DNA of 64,000 nt. Source: Pontibacter cellulosilyticus. GTDB taxonomy: Bacteria > Bacteroidota > Bacteroidia > Cytophagales > Hymenobacteraceae. The number at the start of each line of letters is the position of its first letter. Positions within the stretch are counted from its first letter, which is position 1. The notes under the pieces were generated by a model that ran no database searches, was not told the origin of the DNA, and was given only the letters and a program-made list of their open reading frames with translations. Location of the stretch: positions 496,001 through 560,000 of the forward strand of contig NZ_JACRVF010000003.1 in assembly GCF_014306105.1 (NCBI RefSeq), written 5' to 3'. Position numbers and translations under genes: made by a program. Below are positions 35,431 through 45,960 of the stretch, one piece after another.

Positions 35431-36684
35431 ATGAACAGTTCAGTCCTGATCGAGTCGTTCGCTGAATTTGCGAAATTCAAGAACATTGACCGTCCGACCA
35501 TGATGCGTATACTTGAAGACGTATTCCGCACCATGATACGCAAAAAGTGGGGTACCGACGAGAACTTTGACATCATCCTGAACGTGGAGAAGGGTGACCT
35601 GGAGATTTGGCGCAACCGCGAAATCGTGGACGACAACTCGGAGGACATCTGGGACCATGATAAGATAAGCCTTACCGAGGCACGCAAGATTGAGCCTGAC
35701 TTCGAGGTTGGTGAAGAAGTATCGGAGGAGATACAACTGGAGGACTTTGGTCGCCGTGCTGTACTTACGGCACGCCAGACTCTGATCCAGCGCATCAAGG
35801 ACATGGAGAAGGAATTGCTGTTCCAGAAGTATAAAGACCAGGTTGGCGAGATCATCTCAGGTGAAGTATACCAGGTATGGAACCGCGAAGTATTACTACT
35901 AGACCAGGAAGAAAACGAACTGCTTATACCAAAAGGAGAGCAGATACCAAAAGACCGTTACCGCAAAGGCGACGTAGTACGTGCCGTAGTACAGCGCGTT
36001 GAGATCGTGAATGGTAATCCTAAGATTATACTTTCTCGTACTTCTCCTGCGTTCCTTGAGCGTTTGTTTGAGAACGAGGTACCGGAAATATTTGATGGCC
36101 TGATCGCTATCAAGAAAATTGTTCGTGAGCCAGGTGAGCGTGCTAAAGTAGCCGTAGAATCTTTCGACGATCGCATTGACCCGGTAGGTGCCTGCGTAGG
36201 TATGAAAGGATCTCGTATACACAGCATCGTGCGCGAACTGGAGAACGAAAACATTGACGTAATTAATTATACAGATAACCTGGAGCTATACATTCAGCGT
36301 GCCCTTAGCCCTGCTAAGATCAGCAGCATGAAAATAGACGATGAAACAGGCCGTGTGTCTGTGTTCCTGAAACCAGACCAGGTGTCCCTTGCAATCGGTA
36401 AAGGCGGCCAGAACATTAAACTGGCGAGCAAACTGGTTGACATGGAAATTGACGTATTCCGTGAGTCTGAAACATACGAAGAAGACATCAGCCTGGAAGA
36501 ATTTACCGATGAGATCGAAGACTGGGTAATTGCAGAACTTCGTCGCATCGGCCTTGACACTGCGAAGAGTGTGCTGGCAGTAAGCAAAGAAGATTTGCTG
36601 CGCCGCACAGAGTTGGAAGAAGAGACAATTGATGACGTGCTCTCTATACTTCGCGAAGAGTTGGAAGAAGAAGATAACCAATAG
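35431..36684 (+). CDS. nusA: Transcription termination/antitermination factor NusA
   Basis: 417 residues. Order: N-terminal RNA-polymerase-binding domain (1-130), S1 domain (about 135-200; GEIISGEVYQVWNREVLLL), KH1 and KH2 (about 230-345; DPVGACVGMKGSRIHSIVRELENENIDVI and VSLAIGKGGQNIKLASKL), and a short acidic tail (LEEFTDEIEDWVIAELRRIGLDTAKSVLAVSKEDLLRR). It controls pausing, termination and antitermination. It has no C-terminal AR repeats, as in many Bacteroidota. Five AAGTATA/TATACTT words lie within it. Confidence 0.95.
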   Translation: MNSSVLIESFAEFAKFKNIDRPTMMRILEDVFRTMIRKKWGTDENFDIILNVEKGDLEIWRNREIVDDNSEDIWDHDKISLTEARKIEPDFEVGEEVSEEIQLEDFGRRAVLTARQTLIQRIKDMEKELLFQKYKDQVGEIISGEVYQVWNREVLLLDQEENELLIPKGEQIPKDRYRKGDVVRAVVQRVEIVNGNPKIILSRTSPAFLERLFENEVPEIFDGLIAIKKIVREPGERAKVAVESFDDRIDPVGACVGMKGSRIHSIVRELENENIDVINYTDNLELYIQRALSPAKISSMKIDDETGRVSVFLKPDQVSLAIGKGGQNIKLASKLVDMEIDVFRESETYEEDISLEEFTDEIEDWVIAELRRIGLDTAKSVLAVSKEDLLRRTELEEETIDDVLSILREELEEEDNQ

Positions 36685-36804
36685 TTGTTAGTTGTGCTTC
36701 GTTCGTATAATTTTGAAAAGATTTTACTGCGGAGCACAGCTAAACCCTTTAACAGAGGCAGCTATACTTTAACATTAGAATTTTAAGACAGCATATAGAA
36801 CAAC

Positions 36805-39800
36805 ATGGCAGAAGAAACAACAAGGAGGCTTAAACAGGTTGCGACTACTTTAAACATTGGTACATCTACCATTGTGGACTACCTCTCTGCTAAAGGTTTT
36901 GACGTGGAGAATAGGCCTACCACCAAAATCACAGCAGAGCAGTTCAATATGCTGGCTAAAGAATTCGCGTCCTCAATGCAGGATAAGCAAGAAGCAGAAG
37001 AGCTGAACATCGGCAAGAAACCGCAGAGCAACCAGGTTATTGAGTCGGAGCCACAGCAACATGCTGAAGTTAAGAAGCCTAACGAGCCAGAGCAGGAACT
37101 GCAGATTAAAACAGTACACCAGCCGAAGCCAGCGGCTGAAGAGCCAAAGGCACCTGAGCCGGCTCCGGAAAGCAAATTACCTGGCATCAAAGTTCTAGGT
37201 AAGATAGAGCTTGACGCCAAAGGGCGTCCTGTTCCTAAAAAAGCTGAACCACAGCCAGCAGCTCCTGAACCAGAGGCTCCTAAAGCTTCAGCTGCTCCGG
37301 CACCTGAAGCTAAGAAAGAAGAAACTCCGAAGGAGGAGGCGCCAGTAGCGCAGAAGCCTGCTGCACCTACTACTCCTGAGGCCCCTGAGGCCCCTAAAGC
37401 ACCTGAGCCAAAAGAGGAACCTGCCGCACCTAAAGCGGAGGCACCTCAGCAACCGGCACAAGAAAAGCCTGCTGCAGCTCCAAAAGCTGAACCAACTACA
37501 CCGCCTGCTGAACAGCAAGCACCTGCAACACCTGCCTCGGCACCAGCTGCTGAGACATCTGCTGCAGATAACGATAATAAAGAACCAATAGAAACGATTA
37601 CAGGAAAAGCCGACCAGCTAAAAGGTCTGACTGTGCTTGGCAAGATTGAATTGCCAACAGAGTCCAGACGAAAAGGACCTAAGCCGGTAGCATCTTCTGA
37701 CGAGAAGAAAGGCAAAAAGAAAAAACGTAAACGCATTATGGTGGCCACAGAAGGTGGTCAGCAAGGCGGACAGCCAGGACAACAGCAGGGTCAGCGCCCT
37801 CAAGGCGGACAACAGCAAGGTGGACGTCCTGGTGATAGAAACCAAGGAGGACCGGGCCAACGCCCAGTCAGACCAGCCGGAAAAGGCGGACCACGCAATG
37901 CCCCAGCTCCAAGACCTGACAAAAAAGAGGTTACGGACAAGGAGATTCAGGAGCAGATTAAAGCAACACTTGCAAAACTGAGCGGTGGTAAAAGTGGCGG
38001 TGGTAACCGTGCTAAGTATCGCCGTGAAAAACGCTCAGCCATTGCCGATGCTACAGAAGAGCGTCGAATGCAGGAGCAGGCCGAGTCTAAAACACTTAAG
38101 GTAACTGAGTTTATCTCTGCCAACGACCTTTCGTCGCTGATGGATGTGAGCGTGAACGAGGTTATTAAGGTGTGTATGCAGCTTGGCATGTTCGTTTCAA
38201 TTAACCAGCGTCTGGATGCTGAGGCCATCACGATTATTGCGGATGAGTTTGGCTACGACGTTGAGTTCATGACAACGGAAGAAGAGCAGGCCCTGGAAGA
38301 GATGCAGGAAGAGAACGAGGAGGACCTGGTAGAACGCGCTCCGATCGTTACGATCATGGGTCACGTTGACCATGGTAAAACTTCCCTACTCGACTACATC
38401 CGTAACGCAAACGTTACAGCCGGTGAGGCCGGTGGTATTACGCAGCACATTGGTGCCTACAAGGTAAAAACTGAAAGCGGCCGAAATATCACATTCCTTG
38501 ATACACCAGGTCACGAGGCCTTTACAGCGATGCGTGCTCGTGGTGCCAAGGTAACTGACGTTGTAATCATTGTGGTAGCAGCTGACGACGCGGTAATGCC
38601 TCAGACAAAAGAGGCTATCAACCACGCACAGGCAGCCGGTGTACCAATCATCATTGCTATAAACAAAGTAGATAAGCCATCTGCTAACCCGGACAAGATT
38701 CGTGAGGAACTTTCTCAGATGAACATCCTGGTAGAAGAGTGGGGTGGTAAATACCAGTCTCAGGAAGTATCTGCAAAATCTGGCTTAGGTGTAGAAGACC
38801 TGCTGGAGAAGGTATTGCTGGAGGCTGAATTACTGGAGCTGAAAGCTAACCCAGAGCGTCATGCTATTGGTACCGTAATCGAAGCATCTTTGGATAAAGG
38901 CCGTGGTTATGTAGCTACCATGTTGGTACAAACAGGTACAATGCAAATCGGAGATGTAGTACTAGCCGGTTCGCACTACGGTAGAGTAAAAGCCATGACT
39001 GACCACCGTGGCCGTAAAATGAAGGAAGCAGGCCCAGCAACACCAGTACAGTTGCTAGGTTTAGATGGTGCACCGCAGGCAGGTGATAAGTTTGTGGTAA
39101 TGGATTCGGAGCGTGAAGCTCGTGAAATTGCCTCTAACCGTTCGCAAATGCAGCGTGAGCAAAGCTTGCGTACACGTAAGCATATTACACTTGATGAGAT
39201 CGGTCGTCGTTTGGCAATCGGTACATTTAAAGAGCTTAACGTGATCGTGAAAGGTGACGTGGATGGTTCGGTAGAAGCACTTTCTGACTCCCTGTTGAAG
39301 CTGTCTACGCCTGAGGTTCAGGTAAGCATCATCAACAAAGGTGTGGGTGCCATCTCTGAGTCTGACGTATTGCTGGCTTCTGCTTCAGATGCGATCATCA
39401 TCGGTTTCCAGGTACGTCCGTCAGTAAACGCACGAAAACTGGCCGAGCAGGAGCAAATAGACATCCGTCTGTATTCAATCATCTACGATGCAATTAACGA
39501 GGTGAAGGATGCGATGGAAGGTATGCTTGCCCCTACTCTGAAAGAGGAGATTGTTGGTAACGCAGAGGTACGCGACGTATTCAGGATCAGCAAAGTGGGT
39601 ACGATTGCAGGATGTATGGTTACAGACGGTACAATCCAGAGAAACTCGAAAGTACGTTTAGTACGTGACGGTATTGTGGTACTGGACGGTGAGATACTTG
39701 CCCTGAAGCGCTTCAAAGACGATGTGTCTGAAGTAAGACAAGGCTACGAGTGCGGTATCAGCCTGAAAAACTACAACGACATCCAGGTAGGCGACATCAT

Positions 39801-39840
39801 CGAGGCTTACACAGAGAAAGAAGTGAAGCGTAAGCTTTAA
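36805..39840 (+). CDS. infB: Translation initiation factor IF-2
   Basis: 1011 residues. It brings initiator tRNA to the 30S subunit and promotes subunit joining. A short helical N-domain (1-60) is followed by a very long low-complexity Ala/Pro/Glu and Gly/Gln-rich region (about 65-400), then IF2_N, the G domain with GHVDHGKT starting near residue 519, DTPGHEAF, and NKVD, and domains II-IV to the C-terminus ([35 protein letters not shown]). The long linker is usual for Bacteroidota. Unlike most of the window the gene contains no TATACTT/AAGTATA word that I could find. Confidence 0.96.
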   Translation: MAEETTRRLKQVATTLNIGTSTIVDYLSAKGFDVENRPTTKITAEQFNMLAKEFASSMQDKQEAEELNIGKKPQSNQVIESEPQQHAEVKKPNEPEQELQIKTVHQPKPAAEEPKAPEPAPESKLPGIKVLGKIELDAKGRPVPKKAEPQPAAPEPEAPKASAAPAPEAKKEETPKEEAPVAQKPAAPTTPEAPEAPKAPEPKEEPAAPKAEAPQQPAQEKPAAAPKAEPTTPPAEQQAPATPASAPAAETSAADNDNKEPIETITGKADQLKGLTVLGKIELPTESRRKGPKPVASSDEKKGKKKKRKRIMVATEGGQQGGQPGQQQGQRPQGGQQQGGRPGDRNQGGPGQRPVRPAGKGGPRNAPAPRPDKKEVTDKEIQEQIKATLAKLSGGKSGGGNRAKYRREKRSAIADATEERRMQEQAESKTLKVTEFISANDLSSLMDVSVNEVIKVCMQLGMFVSINQRLDAEAITIIADEFGYDVEFMTTEEEQALEEMQEENEEDLVERAPIVTIMGHVDHGKTSLLDYIRNANVTAGEAGGITQHIGAYKVKTESGRNITFLDTPGHEAFTAMRARGAKVTDVVIIVVAADDAVMPQTKEAINHAQAAGVPIIIAINKVDKPSANPDKIREELSQMNILVEEWGGKYQSQEVSAKSGLGVEDLLEKVLLEAELLELKANPERHAIGTVIEASLDKGRGYVATMLVQTGTMQIGDVVLAGSHYGRVKAMTDHRGRKMKEAGPATPVQLLGLDGAPQAGDKFVVMDSEREAREIASNRSQMQREQSLRTRKHITLDEIGRRLAIGTFKELNVIVKGDVDGSVEALSDSLLKLSTPEVQVSIINKGVGAISESDVLLASASDAIIIGFQVRPSVNARKLAEQEQIDIRLYSIIYDAINEVKDAMEGMLAPTLKEEIVGNAEVRDVFRISKVGTIAGCMVTDGTIQRNSKVRLVRDGIVVLDGEILALKRFKDDVSEVRQGYECGISLKNYNDIQVGDIIEAYTEKEVKRKL

Positions 39841-39856
39841 TTAAAGTATAAAAAGC

Positions 39857-39899
39857 AGAAAGCCCCGGTTACCAAAAGTAGCCGGGGCTTTCTTGTTGT
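39857..39899 (+). terminator. infB operon terminator 1
   Basis: AGAAAGCCCCGG pairs with CCGGGGCTTTCT, with an inner TAC/GTA pair, followed by TGTTGTT. The AAGTATA word lies between the infB stop and this hairpin. Confidence 0.85.
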
Positions 39900-39904
39900 T
39901 GCAC

Positions 39905-39950
39905 AAATAAAGAAGCCACTCCTGAGGGAGTGGCTTCTTTATTTTATATT
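39905..39950. terminator. Second terminator, 18-bp perfect stem, bidirectional
   Basis: AAATAAAGAAGCCACTCC (39905-39922) pairs perfectly with its complement at 39927-39944 over the loop TGAG. It separates infB from the minus-strand gene at 39951 and serves both. Confidence 0.88.
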
Positions 39951-40304
39951 TTAGTTCCTACGTTTTTGCTGCCGCTTTAAACGCTTTTTATCGCGCTTGT
40001 GCTTTTTCATCATCTCTTCTTCCTTCTTCAGGATCTCCTTCATCTTTTTACTCTTGGCAATCTTCTTCTTTTCAAAAGATTTGCGGCGGCTGCCTCTATC
40101 ATCTTCATACTCATTGTATCTTTTGTCCAGCCCCTGCCCTCTTCTGCCAACAGCATCCGCGGAACTGCCTTTAGTCTGCACTTTAGAGGTTCCCCAATAT
40201 TCGTCCTTTGATTTTGTACTGCTCTGGGCAGAAGATTGCGCCTGCGCCTCAGAAAAGGATAGAAAACAACCAAGCGCCAGCACCAATAGAAACAATTTCT
40301 TCAT
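39951..40304 (-). CDS. Small secreted, highly basic hypothetical protein
   Basis: 117 residues with a signal peptide (MKKLFLLVLALGCFLSFSEAQA). The mature part is rich in Ser, Gln and Lys, then extremely basic (RRKSFEKKKIAKSKKMKEILKKEEEMMKKHKRDKKRLKRQQKRRN). The tail is likely a charged helix or coiled coil. No family recognised. Function unknown; the charge suggests binding to an anionic envelope component, which is speculative. Directly downstream is the shared terminator. Confidence 0.65.
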   Translation of the reverse strand: MKKLFLLVLALGCFLSFSEAQAQSSAQSSTKSKDEYWGTSKVQTKGSSADAVGRRGQGLDKRYNEYEDDRGSRRKSFEKKKIAKSKKMKEILKKEEEMMKKHKRDKKRLKRQQKRRN

Positions 40305-40396
40305 ATCAACCTGTGTGTGTTTAGTAATACAACGCAGAAAAGCGTGTAATGTATATATTTAAATTAAGAACAGCACAGAAAACTTTAAAAGTTCAG

Positions 40397-41353
40397 CTAC
40401 TGGAAACTATAAGAGATACCGATGCCTAATGTTTCTTTTACCTGCAGCCGCGGTCCTTTTTTTGCAGATGCACCGGCTTCACTGGCAGGTATGATTATGT
40501 TTATGTCATCGTCATAGATCATGTGCACAAACAAACTGGCAGAAATAAGTTTGTTTACTTTAAAGTTGATTAGATTCTCCCAGTTCACATCTATGTTCTC
40601 AGGGTTTTGCAGGTAATTAGAAAACAAATCGAGTTTAGACTGGAAAATAACATTCTTCAAAATCTCCTCTCTGTATCTTACATTAACATACCCACCAAAC
40701 TCCTTACGAAGTCGCTCCCCTGTGCCCGGGATAATCTCTCCTGCTGCATTGCGCTCGGCAGGTTCCACACCGAAGGCTCCTCTGTCTGCCAATGTCTGCA
40801 AGCGCACAAATGTGAACTTACCTGTAACAGGCGATATAAAAACCGACAACTTATCATTTGGTTTATAGTCCATACCCAACGAAGCAAGCACAAAGGCAGG
40901 TGCCAGGAAATCAGACAGGATGGTATCGCGGGACGCAGTGTAGGTGGAGGTAAGTTGCGTTTTTAAATTTACCTGTGCAGAATAAAACCAATCTTCAGAA
41001 GCACGATGGCCATACTTAGTGTTTAGCTCAAGTTTATCGTCGCTCTTGCGCAAACGCTGATTCTCCAGCTTTAAAGTGCCATACGTTATATCCAAAGCAT
41101 TATCCCAGGTGTGGTGGCCTTGGGCGTAGTTCGCATGTACATTAGCTATTCCTAACACGGATACAGAGCTTTGCCCTCCGGCGGCCCAGTTACTCAAACT
41201 TACCTGGCTAAAATTTATAGTACCGGTACCCCCAAAATCCCAGATGTTGGCGGAGTCAGGAGAAACAGAATTGTCTTGCCCAAAAGATGGAACAACAGCT
41301 AAGAAAAAAAGAACGGATGCGTAAAGGGTGTTTTTAAGTATAGATGTGATCAT
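40397..41353 (-). CDS. DUF3078 outer-membrane beta-barrel-like protein
   Basis: 318 residues. Signal peptide (1-25; LFFLAVVPSFGQ). The mature part has alternating beta-strand sequence typical of an outer-membrane barrel: FSQVSLSNWAAGGQSSVSVLGIANVHANYAQGHHTWDNALDITYGTLKLEN (the characteristic LSNWAAGG... hallmark of DUF3078), and ends in Phe-Gln (GISYSFQ). Function unknown. It lies alone, between the small basic protein and mscL. Confidence 0.85.
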   Translation of the reverse strand: MITSILKNTLYASVLFFLAVVPSFGQDNSVSPDSANIWDFGGTGTINFSQVSLSNWAAGGQSSVSVLGIANVHANYAQGHHTWDNALDITYGTLKLENQRLRKSDDKLELNTKYGHRASEDWFYSAQVNLKTQLTSTYTASRDTILSDFLAPAFVLASLGMDYKPNDKLSVFISPVTGKFTFVRLQTLADRGAFGVEPAERNAAGEIIPGTGERLRKEFGGYVNVRYREEILKNVIFQSKLDLFSNYLQNPENIDVNWENLINFKVNKLISASLFVHMIYDDDINIIIPASEAGASAKKGPRLQVKETLGIGISYSFQ

Positions 41354-41405
41354 TTATAAAGGATTGTTTCGCTGCGGCGGCAGCAATATTCAAATTTTTG
41401 TATGC

Positions 41406-41849
41406 TTATACTTGCTTTTGCTCCGGTGTGTTAGGAACATTGTCATTTTTGAGCAAATCACGGATCTCAGCCAACAGCATTTCTTGCTTATTACTAGGTG
41501 GCGCAGGTTTAGCCGCCTCTTTTTCGCGTAGCCTGTTAATAGTTCGTACAAGTATAAAGATGGCGAAGGCGATGATCAGGAAATTAACAACAGCCTGTAA
41601 AAAGCTCCCATAGTTAATAGATACGGCCTGCTCTACCACTTCCCCATTTGCCACAACAGCCTCTTTTAGCACAAGTTTTAGCCGGGAGAAGTCAACGTTA
41701 CTAATCAGCAAGCCCAGTGGAGGCATAATAACATCATCAACCAATGACTTGGTTATTCCTCCGAATGCGGCACCAATCACCACACCAACAGCCAGATCAA
41801 TTACATTGCCTTTTACAGCGAACTTTTTAAACTCAGAAAGAAGACCCAT
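41406..41849 (-). CDS. mscL: Large-conductance mechanosensitive channel MscL
   Basis: A 147-residue inner-membrane channel protecting against hypo-osmotic shock. N-terminus [48 protein letters not shown] gives the amphipathic helix, TM1 and the first part of the loop. TM2 is [25 protein letters not shown]. The C-terminal tail ends in Gln/Val (NTPEQKQV). The length is normal. Own transcription unit. Confidence 0.95.
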   Translation of the reverse strand: MGLLSEFKKFAVKGNVIDLAVGVVIGAAFGGITKSLVDDVIMPPLGLLISNVDFSRLKLVLKEAVVANGEVVEQAVSINYGSFLQAVVNFLIIAFAIFILVRTINRLREKEAAKPAPPSNKQEMLLAEIRDLLKNDNVPNTPEQKQV

Positions 41850-41986
41850 CTTTTAAATTTAAAGGTGAAATAAAAACTTTATTATACTTTATACTTATAC
41901 ACAGAAGCACATTTAGCACTCTCGGAAGCGATGGTTGCACTAAGGCAGGCAAACCAATTAGCTAATCAAGAATTTAACTAAATTAC

Positions 41987-41994
41987 TATATTTG
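41987..41994 (+). promoter_or_regulatory. Candidate -7 box of the enoyl-CoA hydratase gene
   Basis: TATATTTG matches TAnnTTTG; the ATG lies 36 nt downstream. No clear -33 element. Confidence 0.35.
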
Positions 41995-42030
41995 TGCTGA
42001 AAAATTAAGAATAGAAAAGGCGAAAAACCT

Positions 42031-42813
42031 ATGGCTACATACGAAAACCTACTGCTCGAACTGAACAATGGCATCTTAACCATTACAATTAACAGAGCAG
42101 ATAAGCTAAATGCACTTAACATCGATACAATCCGCGAAATCAAAACTGCTATTCAGCGGGTGTATGACGACGAGGATGTAAAGGGTGCCATTTTTACAGG
42201 TGCTGGCCAAAAGGCATTTGTAGCAGGGGCTGATATTTCGGAGATTGCTGAACTTAGCGAGGTGAATGCGCGCAGCTTTGCAGAAAGAGGCCAGGATGTT
42301 TTCGCTATGATAGAGCGTTGCAATAAACCAGTAATTGCTGCTGTAAATGGATTTGCGTTGGGTGGTGGTTGCGAGTTAGCCATGGCATGCCACATGCGCG
42401 TAGCCAGCGAAAATGCCCGCTTCGGACAGCCAGAAGTTAACTTAGGCGTAATACCAGGCTACGGCGGCACGCAGCGCATGACGCAGTTAATTGGCAAAGG
42501 CAAAGCCATGGAGCTGATGATGACCGGCGACATGATTACAGCAGAAGAAGCTAAAGCGCTAGGACTTGTAAACCATGTAGTACCGCAGGAAGATCTGCTG
42601 CTGAAGTGTACTGAGATACTGAACAAGATCATGAGCAAAGCCCCGCTAGCTATCGGATTGGTGATCGAGTGTGTGAACGCGGTGTTTAATAAAGATGAAA
42701 ACGGCTACCAAACAGAGGCTAACTCTTTTGCCCGTTGCTGCTCATCCGACGACTTTGTAGAAGGCACCAATGCTTTTCTTGAGAAACGTAAACCTGAGTT
42801 CAGAGGCGTTTAA
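42031..42813 (+). CDS. Enoyl-CoA hydratase/isomerase (crotonase family)
   Basis: 260 residues. N-terminus MATYENLLLELNNGILTITINRADKLNALN is typical. The CoA/oxyanion region reads AGADISEIAEL and GFALGGGCELAMACHMRVASENARFGQPEVNLGVIPGYGGTQRM. The two catalytic glutamates are present (GGCELAM and QPEVNLG). It hydrates trans-2-enoyl-CoA in beta-oxidation or related degradation. It is followed after 34 nt by the flippase gene, though a functional link is not evident. Confidence 0.92.
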   Translation: MATYENLLLELNNGILTITINRADKLNALNIDTIREIKTAIQRVYDDEDVKGAIFTGAGQKAFVAGADISEIAELSEVNARSFAERGQDVFAMIERCNKPVIAAVNGFALGGGCELAMACHMRVASENARFGQPEVNLGVIPGYGGTQRMTQLIGKGKAMELMMTGDMITAEEAKALGLVNHVVPQEDLLLKCTEILNKIMSKAPLAIGLVIECVNAVFNKDENGYQTEANSFARCCSSDDFVEGTNAFLEKRKPEFRGV

Positions 42814-42847
42814 TTCCCATCAATCCCAAACCCGACCCTTTTAAAGT

Positions 42848-44338
42848 ATGAGTATAGCCAAGAAATTGGTCGGGCAGACTGCTGCCTATGGTTTAAGTAG
42901 TATAGTAGGCAGGGCGCTAAATTATTTGCTCGTTCCTGTTTATACACGCGTATTCCTGCCCGAGGAGTATGGGGTTGTTTCTTATCTATATGCCTTCGTC
43001 GCTTTCTTTAACGTGGTGTATACATATGGCATGGAGACAGCCTTTTTTAGGTTTGCCAACAGGCCTGATTCTGATCCCAAAGCAGTGTATAACCGTGTGC
43101 TTAGCGCCATACTTCTTAGCAGTGCTGTTTTTACAGGCATCCTTCTTCTTCTGTCAGGATATATTGCAGACTACATTGGCTACCCGGACCGGCAGGAGTT
43201 TATTACTTGGCTAGCCCTGGTATTAGCCATAGACGCAATCGTAGCCATACCTTTTGCCTGGCTACGACACCAGAATAAGGCAATTAAGTTCGCATCTATA
43301 AAGCTCTCCAACATCCTGATTACAGTGGGGGCTAATCTCCTTTTCCTGGTAGTGTTCCGACATATTTATGAAGGCAAATATCTACAGGAGCTTAGGCCTT
43401 TAGTTTCTTACCTGTACGACCCTGATTTTGGAGTAGGCTATATATTCATCATTAACTTGGTGGCCAATGCTTTGCTCCTGCCTATGCTCTGGCGCGAATT
43501 CCGCATTTTCCGCTTTAAACTGGATCTGGAGCAACTGAAACCAATGCTTGTATATGCTTATCCCCTGCTTTTTATGGGATTGGCAGGCATGGTAAATGAG
43601 GTGATAGACCGAATTCTGCTGGAGCATTGGCTACCTGAAAGCTTCTATCCGGAAATGAGTAATATGGCTGCAGTAGGTGTTTACAGTGCCTGCTATAAAC
43701 TTGCCATATTTATGACGCTGGCCATACAGGCTTTCCGATATGCAGCAGAGCCATTCTTTTTTTCGCAGGCGCAAGAGAAGGATTCACCTCAATCATTTGC
43801 TCTTGTGATGAAGTGGTTCGTGATTGTCTGCACTTTCATCTTCTTGTTCATATCTGCTAACTTAGAGGACTTCGCATACTTTATAGGACCCGAATACTGG
43901 GACGGCCTGATAGTGGTGCCGATTCTGTTGCTGGCAAACCTGTTTCTTGGCGTATACTATAACCTGTCGGTGTGGTTTAAGCTAACCGATAAAACAAAGT
44001 ATGGCACCTACATTAGTTTTGCCGGGGCAGCCATAACGATACTTTTTAACCTGCTGCTCATACCTGTGTTAGGCTATGTGGGCTCAGCTATTGCCACTTT
44101 TGTTTGCTACTTTAGTATGGCACTTGCCAGTTACCTGCTCGGGCACCGCCACTACCCTATTCCATATCCTGTTAAAGCAATTGTAAGCTACATCTTGCTG
44201 GCAATTGCGCTGGTGTGGTTGGCATTGGCCATAGAAATTGATAACTTCTGGCTGCGTCATGCGTTTCACTTGGCTGTAACTGCTGTTTTTCCGGTAGTAG
44301 TATGGCTACGTGAGCGTCCCCGCTTTCTTAAACTTTAA
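42848..44338 (+). CDS. Polysaccharide/lipid-linked oligosaccharide flippase (Wzx/MATE-like)
   Basis: 496 residues and about 14 hydrophobic segments. N-terminus MSIAKKLVGQTAAYGLSSIVGRALNYLLVPVYTRVFLPEEYGVVSYLYAFVAFF is the usual polysaccharide-synthesis membrane protein signature. Near the middle NEVIDRILLEHWLPES and GVYSACYKLAIFMTLAIQAFRYAAEPFFF. It probably flips undecaprenyl-linked sugars across the inner membrane. Starts the flippase-dut-nucleotidyltransferase-TPR-DUF4292-EnvC cluster, an order often seen in Bacteroidota. Confidence 0.9.
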   Translation: MSIAKKLVGQTAAYGLSSIVGRALNYLLVPVYTRVFLPEEYGVVSYLYAFVAFFNVVYTYGMETAFFRFANRPDSDPKAVYNRVLSAILLSSAVFTGILLLLSGYIADYIGYPDRQEFITWLALVLAIDAIVAIPFAWLRHQNKAIKFASIKLSNILITVGANLLFLVVFRHIYEGKYLQELRPLVSYLYDPDFGVGYIFIINLVANALLLPMLWREFRIFRFKLDLEQLKPMLVYAYPLLFMGLAGMVNEVIDRILLEHWLPESFYPEMSNMAAVGVYSACYKLAIFMTLAIQAFRYAAEPFFFSQAQEKDSPQSFALVMKWFVIVCTFIFLFISANLEDFAYFIGPEYWDGLIVVPILLLANLFLGVYYNLSVWFKLTDKTKYGTYISFAGAAITILFNLLLIPVLGYVGSAIATFVCYFSMALASYLLGHRHYPIPYPVKAIVSYILLAIALVWLALAIEIDNFWLRHAFHLAVTAVFPVVVWLRERPRFLKL

Positions 44339-44353
44339 GCCTTAATTTTAAAG

Positions 44354-44803
44354 ATGAACAACAACAACCTAAAGGTTAACGTCATTAACCAATCTAAGCA
44401 CGCGCTTCCGTCTTACCAGACCATACACTCTGCTGGCATGGATCTACGGGCTAACTTAGAGGTACCTGTTATACTGAAGCCTTTACAGCGCGCGCTGTTG
44501 CCAACAGGCCTTTTTATTGAACTACCCGAAGGTCACGAAGCACAAATTCGTCCTCGCAGTGGTCTGGCATACAAACACGGTATTTCCATCGTTAATAGCC
44601 CGGGCACCATTGATGCCGATTACCGCGGAGAGATAAAAGTGCTGCTGGTTAACCTCTCTGACCAGGATTTTGTTGTGGAAGATGGAGAGCGCATTGCCCA
44701 AATGGTAGTAGCCAAGTATGAGCGAGTAGAATGGGCTGAGGCAGAAACATTAACAGGCACTGAACGCGGAGCAGGCGGCTACGGCAGTACAGGAACAAAA
44801 TAG
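44354..44803 (+). CDS. dut: Deoxyuridine 5'-triphosphate nucleotidohydrolase
   Basis: 149 residues. It hydrolyses dUTP to dUMP and diphosphate, preventing uracil incorporation. The five family motifs are present: [54 protein letters not shown], and the C-terminal [12 protein letters not shown]-loop-like arm. A homotrimer is expected. It starts 15 nt after the flippase stop, probably co-transcribed. Confidence 0.95.
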   Translation: MNNNNLKVNVINQSKHALPSYQTIHSAGMDLRANLEVPVILKPLQRALLPTGLFIELPEGHEAQIRPRSGLAYKHGISIVNSPGTIDADYRGEIKVLLVNLSDQDFVVEDGERIAQMVVAKYERVEWAEAETLTGTERGAGGYGSTGTK

Positions 44804-44948
44804 TAATTGCTCGACTTCCATTATGGGTTATCATGCACCGAATTATGCTTTACCCAGTAGTTATCGAATAACGAACAACCGATAATAAAAAAAGCTGCGA
44901 CTCAGGTTGTGGCGTTTAATATACCTTTAATCAAAACTAAAGAACGCT

Positions 44949-45956
44949 ATGAGGATAATAATACCGATGGCAGGTATGGGCAAGCGTATGCGCCCCCACA
45001 CATTAACAGTACCTAAACCACTTATACCTATTGCGGGTAAGCCTATTGTACAACGCCTGGTAGAGGATATTGCTAAAGTATGCCAGGAGCCAATCGAAGA
45101 GGTAGCTTTTATTGTTGGCCGCTTTGGCGACAAAGTAGAAGCTGACCTTAAAAGTATAGCCGAGAAAATCGGTGCTAAAGGTAGCATTCATTACCAGGAC
45201 GAAGCTTTGGGAACTGCCCACGCCATTATGTGTGCTAAGGAAGCTTTAACTGGTAAAGTAGTAGTAGCTTTTGCCGACACACTGTTTAAGGCAGACTTTA
45301 AACTGGACACAAATGCGGATGGTACCATCTGGGTGCAACGCGTAGATGACCCGCGTCCGTTTGGTGTAATTAAGCTTAACGAGAACAACAAAATCACTGA
45401 TTTTGTGGAAAAGCCACAAGAGTTCGTGTCTGATCTGGCTATTATCGGCATCTACTATTTCCGCGATGGAGAGTACCTGCGCCAGGAGCTGCAGTACCTG
45501 CTTGACAACGACATCAAGGACAAAGGTGAGTACCAACTGACCAATGCCTTGGAGAACATGAAGAACAAAGGCACTAAGTTTATACCTGCCGTTATCTCTG
45601 AATGGTTAGATTGTGGAAATAAAAACGCAACTGTTTATACTAATCAACGCTATTTAGAGTATATAAAAGACGAGGAGGGACTGATAGCCTCTACGGCGAC
45701 GCTGGAGAACACAGTAATTATACCCCCAGTATATATTGGTGAGAATGTGCAGCTTACAAATTCTGTAATCGGGCCTCACGTTTCCATCGGTAACGATACA
45801 AGCGTATATAACTCTGTAGTGAGCAACTCCATTGTTCAGGAGAGCACCGCCATCAAAAACAGCAACATTGCAAACTCAATGCTCGGCAATTTTGTTGTGT
45901 ATGAGAGTCGTCAGTCCGACTTAAGCCTCGGCGACTACAATACGCTTATAGACTAA
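44949..45956 (+). CDS. Sugar-1-phosphate nucleotidyltransferase with left-handed beta-helix tail
   Basis: 335 residues. N-terminal nucleotidyltransferase domain with MAGMGKRMRPHTLTVPKPLIPIAGKPIVQ (NTP-binding signature, with Lys-Pro in VPKPL), VVAFADTLFKADF (metal-binding Asp) and DFVEKPQEF. The C-terminal part contains hexapeptide-like repeats (IIPPVYIGENVQLTNSVIGPHVSIGNDTSVYNSVVSNSIV). It is close to bacterial glucose-1-phosphate thymidylyl/uridylyl transferases and GlmU-like proteins; the exact sugar is unknown. It lies 145 nt after dut and 4 nt before the TPR gene. Confidence 0.88.
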   Translation: MRIIIPMAGMGKRMRPHTLTVPKPLIPIAGKPIVQRLVEDIAKVCQEPIEEVAFIVGRFGDKVEADLKSIAEKIGAKGSIHYQDEALGTAHAIMCAKEALTGKVVVAFADTLFKADFKLDTNADGTIWVQRVDDPRPFGVIKLNENNKITDFVEKPQEFVSDLAIIGIYYFRDGEYLRQELQYLLDNDIKDKGEYQLTNALENMKNKGTKFIPAVISEWLDCGNKNATVYTNQRYLEYIKDEEGLIASTATLENTVIIPPVYIGENVQLTNSVIGPHVSIGNDTSVYNSVVSNSIVQESTAIKNSNIANSMLGNFVVYESRQSDLSLGDYNTLID

Positions 45957-45960
45957 TGCC

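Noticed and set aside
37140..37940. Repetitive Ala/Pro/Glu and Gly/Gln-rich DNA in infB
   Set aside because: Looked like a repeat region but is the normal low-complexity linker of IF-2 and stays in frame.
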